From CAZGCA01 sp964524145 (GTDB taxonomy: Bacteria; Hydrogenedentota; CAZGCA01), in assembly GCA_964524145.1 (NCBI GenBank), contig CAZGCA010000010.1:23316-87315 (forward strand): a stretch of DNA of 64,000 bases, in the 5' to 3' direction. Shown here in pieces: positions 42,086 to 49,918 of the stretch. The notes below the pieces were generated by a model. It searched no databases, was not told where the DNA came from, and worked only from the letters and a program-made list of their open reading frames with translations. The position numbers were made by a program, and so were the translations under genes. Position 1 is the first letter of the stretch; each line of letters opens with the position of its first letter.

Positions 42086-43103
42086 TTTCATTGACGCCCC
42101 GTTGGTACCAGAACGCACAGCTTGCGTAGTCATTGGCCTTGTCGTTGCCGTGGCCGTGCTCGAGCGTCACGCGGATTGACTTGCGGAACCGCAGGGGGTC
42201 GGCCAGGTAGAAGCGGTACATGGCGTTCGTGCCCCACCACCGATAGCCGGCACGGTTCTCGACGCAATGGAACCCGGTATACGGCCCCGTGTATTCCACG
42301 TCCGGGCCCGCGCCACCGCCGAAAATCTCCTCCGTTCCCGTGCCGTGAATCGAGGGCGGGAATTCTTCGCCGTCAATGAAGACCATGTCGTCGCCCTCGC
42401 CATACCAATCACGTTCGTGGTTGACGACCGTCAGGAAATATCCCGCGAACTGCCCGTCGCCTGCGACGTCGAGGATGACATAGTTGTCGTCGCCGCTGAG
42501 GTTCTTGATCTCGTCCTGTCCTTCGGGCAGCGCGACGGCCTCCGTACAGCGTTCCCGGTTCCACCGGGCGTGGAGCCTGCCGGCGTTGTCGGGGACGGCC
42601 GCGGGCGCGTCGTACAACTCGTAGTCAATGTGGTACCAACAGCCGGAGCCCAACTCATCGCTCTGGTTCTCGAGTTCGATGCGGGCGCCGCTGGTGAACG
42701 GCATAGGCAAGTAGCAGTTGAATCCCCACGACGAAACGACCTGACGGTCACAGCCTGGATTGATGGTGAAAGCCAGCGATTGTATTGGCCTCACCCGCCC
42801 ATTGCAGACGCCAAAGAAATCCCCGAACGGCACTTCGATACTCGGCCTCTCCGACCCGTCCCAGAAGGCCCGCAGCACCACGTTCCGGAACAGGTTCATG
42901 CGCAGGTTTTCCTGCGGCATGATGTAGGTCCAATAGAAATGCTTGATGCAACCGGCCCCCTTCTCCTCCATCAACACCTTCGTCTCGCCGGGACCGAACT
43001 CGATCCAATCCCGGTTCCCTCCCGTACGGTCCCAGCTCGATGCGCGCTTACTCCGATAGTCGTGTAACAGACACGCTTGCGACAGAATCCCGTTCGATAC
43101 CAT
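42033..43103 (-). CDS. DUF2961 / GH172-like protein
   Basis: A 356-residue protein starting at the ATG at 43103 with AAGGAG 8-9 bases upstream. It has the DUF2961 blocks: SSWDRTGGNRDW, GAGCIKHFYWT, GDFFGV, YGEGDDMVFIDG and HGTGTEEIFGGG with the acidic pair seen in GH172 enzymes. GH172 members cleave or rearrange fructofuranose and arabinofuranose linkages and form homo-oligomers of double jelly rolls. No signal peptide is seen, so it acts in the cytoplasm. It converges with DUF6259 (originally) and now with DUF4838. Confidence 0.85.
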   Translation of the reverse strand: MVSNGILSQACLLHDYRSKRASSWDRTGGNRDWIEFGPGETKVLMEEKGAGCIKHFYWTYIMPQENLRMNLFRNVVLRAFWDGSERPSIEVPFGDFFGVCNGRVRPIQSLAFTINPGCDRQVVSSWGFNCYLPMPFTSGARIELENQSDELGSGCWYHIDYELYDAPAAVPDNAGRLHARWNRERCTEAVALPEGQDEIKNLSGDDNYVILDVAGDGQFAGYFLTVVNHERDWYGEGDDMVFIDGEEFPPSIHGTGTEEIFGGGAGPDVEYTGPYTGFHCVENRAGYRWWGTNAMYRFYLADPLRFRKSIRVTLEHGHGNDKANDYASCAFWYQRGVNENLPALAPPAEREVNFQD

Positions 43104-43191
43104 GGGTGATTCTCCTTTCCTGCCAGGGTCTCCGGCCCAGAACTCACGACCCGCCAAGCATATCATGTACGGCTCCGAGATTCACCTGTAC

Positions 43192-43803
43192 GTCTTCAGA
43201 CTGTTTGCTGTTGAAGTGAACGGGACTCTCCAGGTCATCGTCAACGCGAGCAAACGAGTTCGAAGCTACGACGCCGAGACGGGCGACCTGATCTGGGAGT
43301 GCGGGGGACAGACGATCAATGCCATTCCGTCGCCGGTCAGCGGTTTCGGAAACGTATTCTGCACCAGCGGTTATCGGGGCAGCGCATTGCAGGCCATCGA
43401 ATTGGGCCGCACGGGCGACCTGACGCGCACCGATGCCATTAGCTGGGAGGTGAAAGAGGCCACCCCCTATACACCTTCCCCGCGGCTCTACGGCGACAAG
43501 ATCTATGTCTGTGCGGTCAACAAGGCCGTCATTTCGTGCTACCAGGCCGAGACGGGCAAGGCCAACTTCGTGAAACAGCGGCTCGAAGGGATGAAGGAGA
43601 TCTATGCATCACCCGTCGGGGCAGCCGACCGCGTGTATTTCGTCGGCCGGGACGGTAAGGCTACAGTCATCAAACGGTCAGAGAAAGTCGAAGTGCTGGC
43701 CACGAACACCCTCGACGATGAGATTGACGCCTCCCCCGCCGTCGCGGGCAATGAACTGTTTCTGAAAGGCAGAACCTACCTCTATTGCATCGCCGGTTCG
43801 TAA
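43192..43803 (+). pseudogene. PQQ-like propeller protein, 3' part
   Basis: About 200 codons with propeller blades (VRSYDAETGDLIWECGG, DKIYVCAVNKAVISCYQ, GNELFLKGRTYLYCIA) typical of BamB/quinoprotein-like PQQ repeats. The 5' half is missing; the frame before 43192 overlaps the DUF2961 promoter and has no signal peptide. The last 250 coding bases recur at 45338-45586. It is a truncated gene, probably not expressed. Confidence 0.75.
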
Positions 43804-43994
43804 AGGAGATCGGCCTTTTACTTCTGGAATAGACGTGGTCGCCGGCTGGACCCACCCGTGGATCAACGGTGGCCCATGCTCATTGACCGCCATGCGTCGT
43901 TTAAGCCAGCGTTGTCATCTGTTGATGCCTGTGCCGCTGCACGTAGAGACGAATTAAGTGTGATGTCCCCTGAATCACTGTTGCAGCTGGCCAA

Positions 43995-45158
43995 TCAAAT
44001 GAGCCTGTTGCTAATCAGAAAGCTCCTACCTTTCTGGTGAATGCCGTACAAAGGCGGGCGCCCCCTGCCGTGGCTAGTATGGATATAGTCTTGCTCCTGA
44101 AGCGATCTTAAGTGGTAGCGAGTTACTAGCACAGAGAATCCCGTTGAGTGCGATATCTCGGAATCCTCCATCCGCTCTCGACCGGACTCTTCTGCCGCTG
44201 CAAGTAGCTTAAGAATCTTGACCTTTTCTTCCTCCAACCCACCTACCTGAGTCGTCTGCTCTGGAGGCGGTTCTTTGTAGGCAACTTGACCGATAATATC
44301 TCTTAACGATGCGAAGACTCCGTCGCCTGTTTCCCAAAACTCCCCATACGACTTACCGCCATCTACATAAAGCTGATGATCTTTTAGCCTTTTCAGGTTG
44401 GAGATCTGAGTCTCTATACCCTGCAGCACGGGTTGATCTGCAACGCCTTCCAGATTTGCGCCGAAATCGATGAGGTCTGATGTAAGCCGTTTTAATATGT
44501 ACTTGGCGTCGTCAATACTAACAGGTTTGCTATCACGTTCGGTCGTCCAATCCACTTCAGCTCGTGTGACAAGAGCCTGCAGCTGTTGCTTCACGGAATC
44601 AACTGAACGAAGATCCTCATCGATACCTATAGTAACAAACGAGGGCTCGCCATGGAGTTGTCGGACTACCCTTGTTAGATGTCTAAGGAGCTTTTCCCTC
44701 AGACCAGAAACTGAATCATATTTATCAGGAAGACCCGCAGCCTGGCATTTCTCTTTAAAATCGGTAAGGAGCTTATATTGCTCGCGATCGACACTGTCAA
44801 GCGCTACGGGAACTGATGAAAAATACAACAATACTGGTTTCCCTGCTTTCTCCATTTCCTGGATTTCTTCAACGGTACCCGACTCTGCGACGCCGGTGTG
44901 AGTCCCTATTCTTGTCCAGAACGCGCCCACCAGCATGTCACAAGCGCCGACGAGTTGTTTGTTTATAATGGCCTGTGGCCTGTCTCCCAATTCCGGAGTG
45001 GAATGAGTCTCCCACATAACCGGCATAAGCACTACGCCGTAGTCTTCTGAGTGAGTAGCATTCCACGCGCTGACAACTTCGGGTATCGCTTTCCGCTCAG
45101 CGATCACATCGCTGGGAGAAGCAATTAGGATTCTGTAAACTGTCGCTTCATATGCCAT
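43995..45158 (-). CDS. DUF4062 (TIR-like) protein with winged-helix C-terminus
   Basis: A 387-residue protein. Residues 5-110 match DUF4062: VYRILIASPSDVIAERKAIP, MPVMWETHSTPELGDRPQ, LVGAFWTRIGTHTG, a TIR/nucleotide-processing-like Rossmann fold found in effector proteins of bacterial conflict systems. The middle is helical, and the C-terminal 60 residues (GFSVLVTRYHLRSLQEQDYI then GRGRPPLYGI) form a winged helix. Start taken at the ATG at 45158; a TTG at 45173 is possible and no strong ribosome site is visible. The gene is AT-richer than its neighbours and sits between two copies of the propeller gene 3' end, so it is an acquired cassette. Likely defence or signalling. Confidence 0.75.
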   Translation of the reverse strand: MAYEATVYRILIASPSDVIAERKAIPEVVSAWNATHSEDYGVVLMPVMWETHSTPELGDRPQAIINKQLVGACDMLVGAFWTRIGTHTGVAESGTVEEIQEMEKAGKPVLLYFSSVPVALDSVDREQYKLLTDFKEKCQAAGLPDKYDSVSGLREKLLRHLTRVVRQLHGEPSFVTIGIDEDLRSVDSVKQQLQALVTRAEVDWTTERDSKPVSIDDAKYILKRLTSDLIDFGANLEGVADQPVLQGIETQISNLKRLKDHQLYVDGGKSYGEFWETGDGVFASLRDIIGQVAYKEPPPEQTTQVGGLEEEKVKILKLLAAAEESGRERMEDSEISHSTGFSVLVTRYHLRSLQEQDYIHTSHGRGRPPLYGIHQKGRSFLISNRLI

Positions 45159-45337
45159 TTCTTGTTTTCCCAATGTGATCGAACATGCGCCTCTTCACTG
45201 GGTCACCCCCCACAGAGGTCTCCCTTTACAGTTGTCGGTTCTCAACCCGTCATCATGGTATCCCGAAAGGCCCCGTCTGTCAAGGCGAAAGACGTTAACC
45301 AGGCGGTTGGTGCTTCACTCTTATTCCGCCGTTTACA

Positions 45338-45586
45338 GGCAAGGCCAACTTCGTGAAGCAACGGCTCGAAGGGATGAAGGAGATCTTCGCATCACCCGTC
45401 GGGGCAGCCGGCCGCGTGTATTTCGTCGGCCGGGACGGTACGACTGCGGTCATCAAACGGTCGGAGACGTTCGAACTGCTGGCCACCAACACCCTCGACG
45501 ATGAAATCGACGCCTCCCCCGCCATCGTGGGCGATGAACTGTTTCTGAAAGGCAAGACCTACCTCTATTGCATCGCCGACGTCTAA
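45338..45586 (+). pseudogene. Propeller gene 3' end, second copy
   Basis: Reads GKANFVKQRLEGMKEIFASP through LFLKGKTYLYCIADV and stop, about 90 percent identical to 43555-43803 and continuing for some 30 bases past the stop. Homology begins abruptly at 45338. It closes the segment carrying the DUF4062 gene. Confidence 0.85.
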
Positions 45587-45610
45587 AGGAGCAATGCCGT
45601 TTACTTTTCG

Positions 45611-46344
45611 ACCATAGGTGGTCCCTTTACCGTGATTCTCCCAGGTGCCTGTCTCCTGTTTTTCTCATCGCACCTTCAGATCAAGGGAAATAGGTGTGGT
45701 GTCCCTGCGAAGGGAGATGCCTACCAGGTCAAAAAGTGTTCACCTGCCAGCGATTATTGGAGTGACAAGCAGAACAGGGTCAGGGAGTGGGAGAGCCATG
45801 TGCCCGAGTTGTGCCTGAGACGCGACAACTCGGATGGTCTTTCGCATGTGAAGGACAGCGCAGCACAGAACCCTCCGCAACCCTCTAGACGTTTCCTACC
45901 TCTCCGGCAGGCGCAGCCCTAAGGCTGACGCTTCGAACGGCACGGCGAAGCCGAACGCTACCACTTTGTTTAGAATATGGATTCTCACAAATATAAATCA
46001 ATCCCACGATATGAAAGAAGTTTTGTGCACCCTCTCAGCTCCCTTAGGTTTCCCCCTTCCCGGACTCTACCCCCTTCCCGTGAGGCCTGAAACAGCGCGC
46101 CCAATCTTGATGGGGTCAAGCTTGTGAATCGTGCGCTGATCCTGCAGGCTCGTTCCTTGTCCCAGGCGAAACTCGCCCGCTCCCTTTAGTGACCTAGACA
46201 ATTTGAGATTGGCCCATCTCCGAGCATGCGGTCGTCGTGCGGTCGTCGTGCGTGAGTTTGTCCACGGCGCTTTTGCATGCTCCCCTCTCGTTGCCGGCCT
46301 GCCGTGAAAACCGTTAGACGGCCACGGGCCTCGGCAGCTTCCGC
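45611..46344. other. Gene-poor stretch before the cassette array
   Basis: No frame here has family signal or a ribosome site. A GTTAGAC word at 46314 matches the integron core-site consensus, but no partner or hairpin is clear. Confidence 0.5.
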
Positions 46345-46690
46345 TTGCGCGCACCTGACCACACTGCCCAGCGTGGCCCGTACCCCTGAATCTTGTATCA
46401 GGATAAGAAGACGGAGAGCACCGGTTAATAGAGGTCAACTGCTGCAGCCGCTACGGACTCAAGGCCGTCAAAAGTCCAGGGTGACGCCGGGAATTCGCTT
46501 GACGTAACTGGTAAGGGAGGCGTATCATTTGGTCAGAGGGATGCAAAGAGGACAATGGTCTATGCTCGTACGCGCAGTCGAGGTGTGCGCAGCCCTTTAG
46601 ACGGGTTATGAGGGGATGAGTTACGCGTGTTGCACGGCAAAATCGCCAAATAGAGGTGTTACACGGAAACCATGTAACACGTAGTTAGCT
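46345..46690 (+). repeat. Promoter-bearing array repeat, copy 1
   Basis: Shares with 48130-48500 the blocks CGCACCTG, CAAGGCCGTCAAAAGTCCAG, CGCTTGACGTAACTGGTA and a closing hairpin before GTTAG. In this copy GTGTTACA (46656-46663) pairs with TGTAACAC (46673-46680). Copy 1 carries an extra stretch of about 60 bases after its first block. Each copy stands directly before a small orphan gene. Confidence 0.8.
46499..46528 (+). promoter_or_regulatory. Promoter inside the array repeat
   Basis: TTGACG (46499-46504) and TATCAT (46523-46528), 18 bases apart. The second repeat copy keeps TTGACG (48234-48239) and TACCAT (48258-48263) at the same spacing, which supports function. Confidence 0.5.
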
Positions 46691-46714
46691 CAAGATGGAA
46701 AGGAGGTAAGGCGA

Positions 46715-47044
46715 ATGACGAAGCAAGCGAAGATACTGATTGGAGTTGGGCTCTTGGTGCTGACGCTAGTTCTTGGTTTCTTCGCGTACCGCGCACAAGC
46801 GAAGTACAATCAGGCTATCGGGCGCACCGTAAGCGTAGCATCAGGTCAGACGGGGCCGATCACTGACAACACGCTGGTCCAGGTCCAGCTTTTTGGTCCA
46901 CAGCGGAGGGAAGAAGACGCAGCAAAGAACAACCGCAATATGCTGGTAGTTGTCACTGTGCTTGCAGGAGTAGGAGCTGTTCTGTTCATCATCCTAGGCA
47001 TCGCCAGTAAGGGCGCAGTTCCACAGCCGGGAAAGGAGGGCTAA
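46715..47044 (+). CDS. Small two-helix membrane protein
   Basis: A 109-residue protein with AAAGGAGGT 8 bases before the ATG. Two hydrophobic segments (about residues 7-25 and 75-95) flank a polar loop of about 45 residues (QTGPITDNTLVQVQLFG), so both termini face the same side. No family is recognised. The stop codon lies inside the following attC-like site, a layout usual for integron gene cassettes. The 25-base leader after a GTTAG core word also fits a cassette. Confidence 0.65.
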   Translation: MTKQAKILIGVGLLVLTLVLGFFAYRAQAKYNQAIGRTVSVASGQTGPITDNTLVQVQLFGPQRREEDAAKNNRNMLVVVTVLAGVGAVLFIILGIASKGAVPQPGKEG

Positions 47045-47119
47045 CTCCCCGTAGAGCACGGCTGTCAAGGCCGCATGCCAAGCGCAGCCCTTGGCAGCGG
47101 CTTAGCCGGCTCGTTAGGG
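47039..47119 (+). other. attC-like site 1
   Basis: Starts GGCTAAC, ends GTTAGGG, and in between folds on itself: GGCCGC with GCGGC(TTAG)CC and an inner perfect TGCCAAG/CTTGGCA hairpin. The outer words deviate by one base each from the RYYYAAC and GTTRRRY consensus. Size (about 80 bases) suits an integron recombination site. Confidence 0.55.
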
Positions 47120-47132
47120 TAGGAAGCTTACA

Positions 47133-48104
47133 ATGCCAGTCTGCAAACGCTGCAACGAAAAAGTGGGCCTTCTTGCGTCCCTCAAAGCGCACTGTGGATT
47201 ATGTGAGGCGCGCCGTCAGAAAGCGAGCGAACTAGCGAACACCTATGAAGAGCGAGGGGCAACAGCATGCATCGATGAATTGGTGGATGTCGCCCGCAAT
47301 TTAATTAGAGTCGCGCCCTGGCACTCGGCTTCCGGTGATGATATGGAACCAGTTGTTAACAGTCTTATCTGCGTCGGGCGTTTGGACGAAGCGCGTGAGC
47401 TTGTCCGGCGAGAGATGAAGATTGAGAGGTGCGAACGTGCGTTCCTAGCCTATGATGCCGTCGAGCGTCCGGAGGTCCTCACAGAAAAGCTCCTGCATGA
47501 TTTTCCTCCAGACGAGGACTTTGACCCGTTCCGTTTGTTCCGTTTGGCCAGGGCTTTCGTAGTACTCGCATACTTCGAAATAGCATCCGACAACGTGCTC
47601 GATCGTAAGGGACTCGTGCGTTGGTCTCAGGAGAGAGCTGCCGAGCTTGGGTATGCGCCGTACGCTGAAGACATTAGCAACCGGGTGAAGAATCTATGGA
47701 CGCAGTACCCCGCGTTATTGTGCGACGCTTGTCAACGGTTCGGCCATCTCCATAATGCAGAGGAGATGTTGGCCCGGGCATTGGAAGACGCCGGCCCTTT
47801 GCCAGATCACCAAGCGAACTGCTGCCGCTGCCTGACTCTCATTGGCATGGGGCGACTAAGCGAAGCACAGGATATTCTCGCAAGACACGAACTTTCGTAT
47901 CACACAGCGCGCGTAACTGCACTTCTGGCCAACGCATATCTGCAAAAGCAAGACACAGTCGGCGCTTTTTGGACCGCGCTGGGGATAGGTAATGAGTTCT
48001 TCTCGAGCGGTATCTTGCGCTTTGCGCCGCACTTGGTGCGTGAGGCCAGCAAGGTGGCTTCGTTCTTTGCTTTGAACACGCTACTGCGTGATTGGTGGGT
48101 ATGA
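47133..48104 (+). CDS. Hypothetical protein with N-terminal zinc-ribbon-like motif and TPR-like repeats
   Basis: A 323-residue soluble protein starting 20 bases after the attC-like core site. The first 25 residues hold CKRCNEK and HCGLCEARR, two Cys pairs that could bind one zinc. The rest is helical with repeated L/A-rich pairs (VNSLICVGRLDEARELV, LTLIGMGRLSEAQDIL) like tetratricopeptide repeats, suggesting a protein-interaction role. I recognise no family. Same-strand position between array repeats marks it as a cassette gene. Confidence 0.65.
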   Translation: MPVCKRCNEKVGLLASLKAHCGLCEARRQKASELANTYEERGATACIDELVDVARNLIRVAPWHSASGDDMEPVVNSLICVGRLDEARELVRREMKIERCERAFLAYDAVERPEVLTEKLLHDFPPDEDFDPFRLFRLARAFVVLAYFEIASDNVLDRKGLVRWSQERAAELGYAPYAEDISNRVKNLWTQYPALLCDACQRFGHLHNAEEMLARALEDAGPLPDHQANCCRCLTLIGMGRLSEAQDILARHELSYHTARVTALLANAYLQKQDTVGAFWTALGIGNEFFSSGILRFAPHLVREASKVASFFALNTLLRDWWV

Positions 48105-48129
48105 AAACCAATCGGGGTACGCCCTGACA

Positions 48130-48500
48130 AGCGCATGCACGCACCTGTCCACGCTGCCAAGCATGGAAGCGAACTGCTGTAGCCGCTGCGAACGCAAGGC
48201 CGTCAAAAGTCCAGGGTGATGCCGGGAATCCGCTTGACGTAACTGGTACGAGAGGCGTACCATTCGGTCAGAGGGATGCAAGGAGCACAGTGGTGCATGC
48301 TCGTGCGCTCAATGGCGGTGGTCGAAGTGTGCGGAGCTCCGTTGACGCGTCATGAGGGGATCGGTTACGCGTGTTACGTAGAAACTATGTAAGACGCGTG
48401 GTAAATGGTGAGGGAGCTGTAATCCCCTCTCTTGAAATGGGTTTTGCAGGTCGCGTTTGTACGTGTTACCCGGAAACCATGTAACACGTAGTTAGGCCTA
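48130..48500 (+). repeat. Promoter-bearing array repeat, copy 2
   Basis: Partner of 46345-46690. It keeps the promoter words and the terminal hairpin (ACGTGTTAC at 48461-48469 with GTAACACGT at 48481-48489) just before GTTAGGC, a perfect GTTRRRY core. It has an additional hairpin GCGTGTTAC...GTAAGACGC near 48367 not kept in copy 1. Confidence 0.8.
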
Positions 48501-48513
48501 AAAATCCGTAAAG

Positions 48514-48975
48514 ATGGAGACCGGTGGCGACATGGAATTTTCAAAATTGCTCCGGGGTCTAAAACGCAAGATCTCCTGCCCTTTTTGCGGTGGCAAGAGG
48601 TCAGTCTACGTTGCCGGGAAGTGCCCGCGTTGTGGGTTCAACTTGCTGTGTCCGATTTGCGCTCGCCCCTTCGAGTTCGATTGGGGAATGACACGCGTTG
48701 CCAACATGTTCGTTCGAGGGAAGACACTTCAGTGCCGTGACTGCGATCTCTACATCGGGATCGACTCGTACAGAGGTACGGCTGATGTCGATTCCTTGTG
48801 CTTTTGCCCAAAATGTCGGGACTCACTCCTTCGGTGGCAGGATCTCCGCAAGTCGCGTGATCCGTTCTCACGGCAGCAGCCGTTTTCTGCGGTGCCAAAA
48901 ACGGAACTGATTCACGGTACGCTCGTGTGCGAGAAATGTGATTTCACATGGTCCAAGGACATGCCGAAAGACTAA
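48514..48975 (+). CDS. Multi-zinc-ribbon hypothetical protein
   Basis: A 153-residue protein with four CxxC-type ribbons: CPFCGG, CPRCGFNLLCPIC, CRDC, CPKC and CEKC. These would bind two or more zinc ions, as in small RNA-polymerase- or nuclease-associated ribbon proteins. The ATG at 48532 (MEFSKLLRG) is an alternative start and the choice is open. It begins 20 bases after a GTTAGGC core word and its stop lies in GACTAAC, the cassette layout again. No named family is recognised. Confidence 0.65.
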   Translation: METGGDMEFSKLLRGLKRKISCPFCGGKRSVYVAGKCPRCGFNLLCPICARPFEFDWGMTRVANMFVRGKTLQCRDCDLYIGIDSYRGTADVDSLCFCPKCRDSLLRWQDLRKSRDPFSRQQPFSAVPKTELIHGTLVCEKCDFTWSKDMPKD

Positions 48976-49132
48976 CGGAACAAGAGCAGGAATCAGCGAA
49001 CAAGCCAGTCGAGCTGACCGCCAGAATTGCCAATGCTCTGTAAACCAGGGGACGTATGTAAAAACGCAAAAAACTCATCGTACTCCCAAAAGTTTGTCTT
49101 TTAAACGACTACTGTTGCTGAATAGAGGGTGT

Positions 49133-49192
49133 GCCTAACAAATCGCTGAAGCTGACGGCGGTTCCCGCCGCAGCTTAGCTCAGTCGTTATGC
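49133..49192 (+). other. attC-like site 2 (strong)
   Basis: Sixty bases from GCCTAAC (perfect RYYYAAC) to GTTATGC. The arms AAGCTG...CAGCTT and CGGCGG/CCGCCG pair perfectly with one extrahelical A and a three-base loop. This matches the compact '59-base element' of integron cassettes in length, core words, bulge and orientation. Confidence 0.72.
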
Positions 49193-49264
49193 CCGATCCG
49201 TAATAGCACAAGAAGCATCCTCCTTCTCCAATACCCTAAAAAACTGACTTGCCAAACCCCTTCC

Positions 49265-49450
49265 ATGGCAGGTAGCTATCAACCCGATCGGCCAAACCCA
49301 CGAAAGTGCCGTGAATGTCTCTGTGGGATTGAGAATGACAGAGGAATCTGGTGTGCGAAATTCAAGAAGATTCCGAATCCAAGGGAGATCAAGCGCTGTC
49401 GCCACTTTTGCCCCAAGGTGATACTTAATGATGTCCAAATCGATAGCTAG
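49265..49450 (+). CDS. Cys-rich small protein
   Basis: Sixty-one residues with CRECLCGIEN, IWCAKF and CRHFC, a Cys spacing typical of a small metal-binding knuckle. No clear ribosome site precedes the ATG, so the start is doubtful. It lies in the cassette after attC-like site 2. No family is recognised. Confidence 0.45.
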   Translation: MAGSYQPDRPNPRKCRECLCGIENDRGIWCAKFKKIPNPREIKRCRHFCPKVILNDVQIDS

Positions 49451-49529
49451 ACGCCCACACACGTCTTCACACTGAAGTCGGACACGCGAGGCTGTCCGGC
49501 TTTGTCTTAACACCAAAAGGAGGTATTCC

Positions 49530-49739
49530 ATGAGAGGAACTATTGACCAGATTTGGGAGAACGAGAGCCGTAACGGCCAGAAATACCTTGCGGTACAGAT
49601 AGATGGAGAGCGATATAGCGCATGGGACACAGAGTACTTCGAACTAATTCAAGAGGCGCAATTAGGGGGACACCACAGTCATTGCACTGCGTTTTCGGTG
49701 TTCTGTCCCCCGAGTTCGAACCGCGTAGCTCCGGCCTGA
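49530..49739 (+). pseudogene. OB-fold-like small protein, 3' end replaced
   Basis: AAAAGGAGG lies 8 bases before the ATG. The first 44 residues (MRGTIDQIWENESRNGQKYL, VQIDGERYSAWDTEYFELIQ) are a well-formed beta-barrel-like domain seen in phage-related ssDNA-binding or regulatory proteins. After QEA the sequence changes to GGGGGACACC-type repeat DNA and the frame ends in unrelated residues. A truncation by a repeat or insertion is the simplest reading. Confidence 0.5.
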
Positions 49740-49918
49740 CTTCGCTTCATACAGTTTCCGCCGGCTTTCTTGGTCGGAGCCCCCACGTCCCCCTAACGAC
49801 ACGGCAGACTATATTCCTTTAGCGTACGCCTTGCCAAGAGGAACTGTTTGGTGTCCTTCGTTCTTGGAATAAACGTGGTTTCACCCTGCTTGGGCTCACC
49901 GGACCGGGAAACCGCGGT

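Noticed and set aside
43102..43191. 5' extension of the propeller fragment from the ATG at 43102
   Set aside because: It overlaps the DUF2961 start region on the other strand, lacks a signal peptide and shows no propeller similarity.
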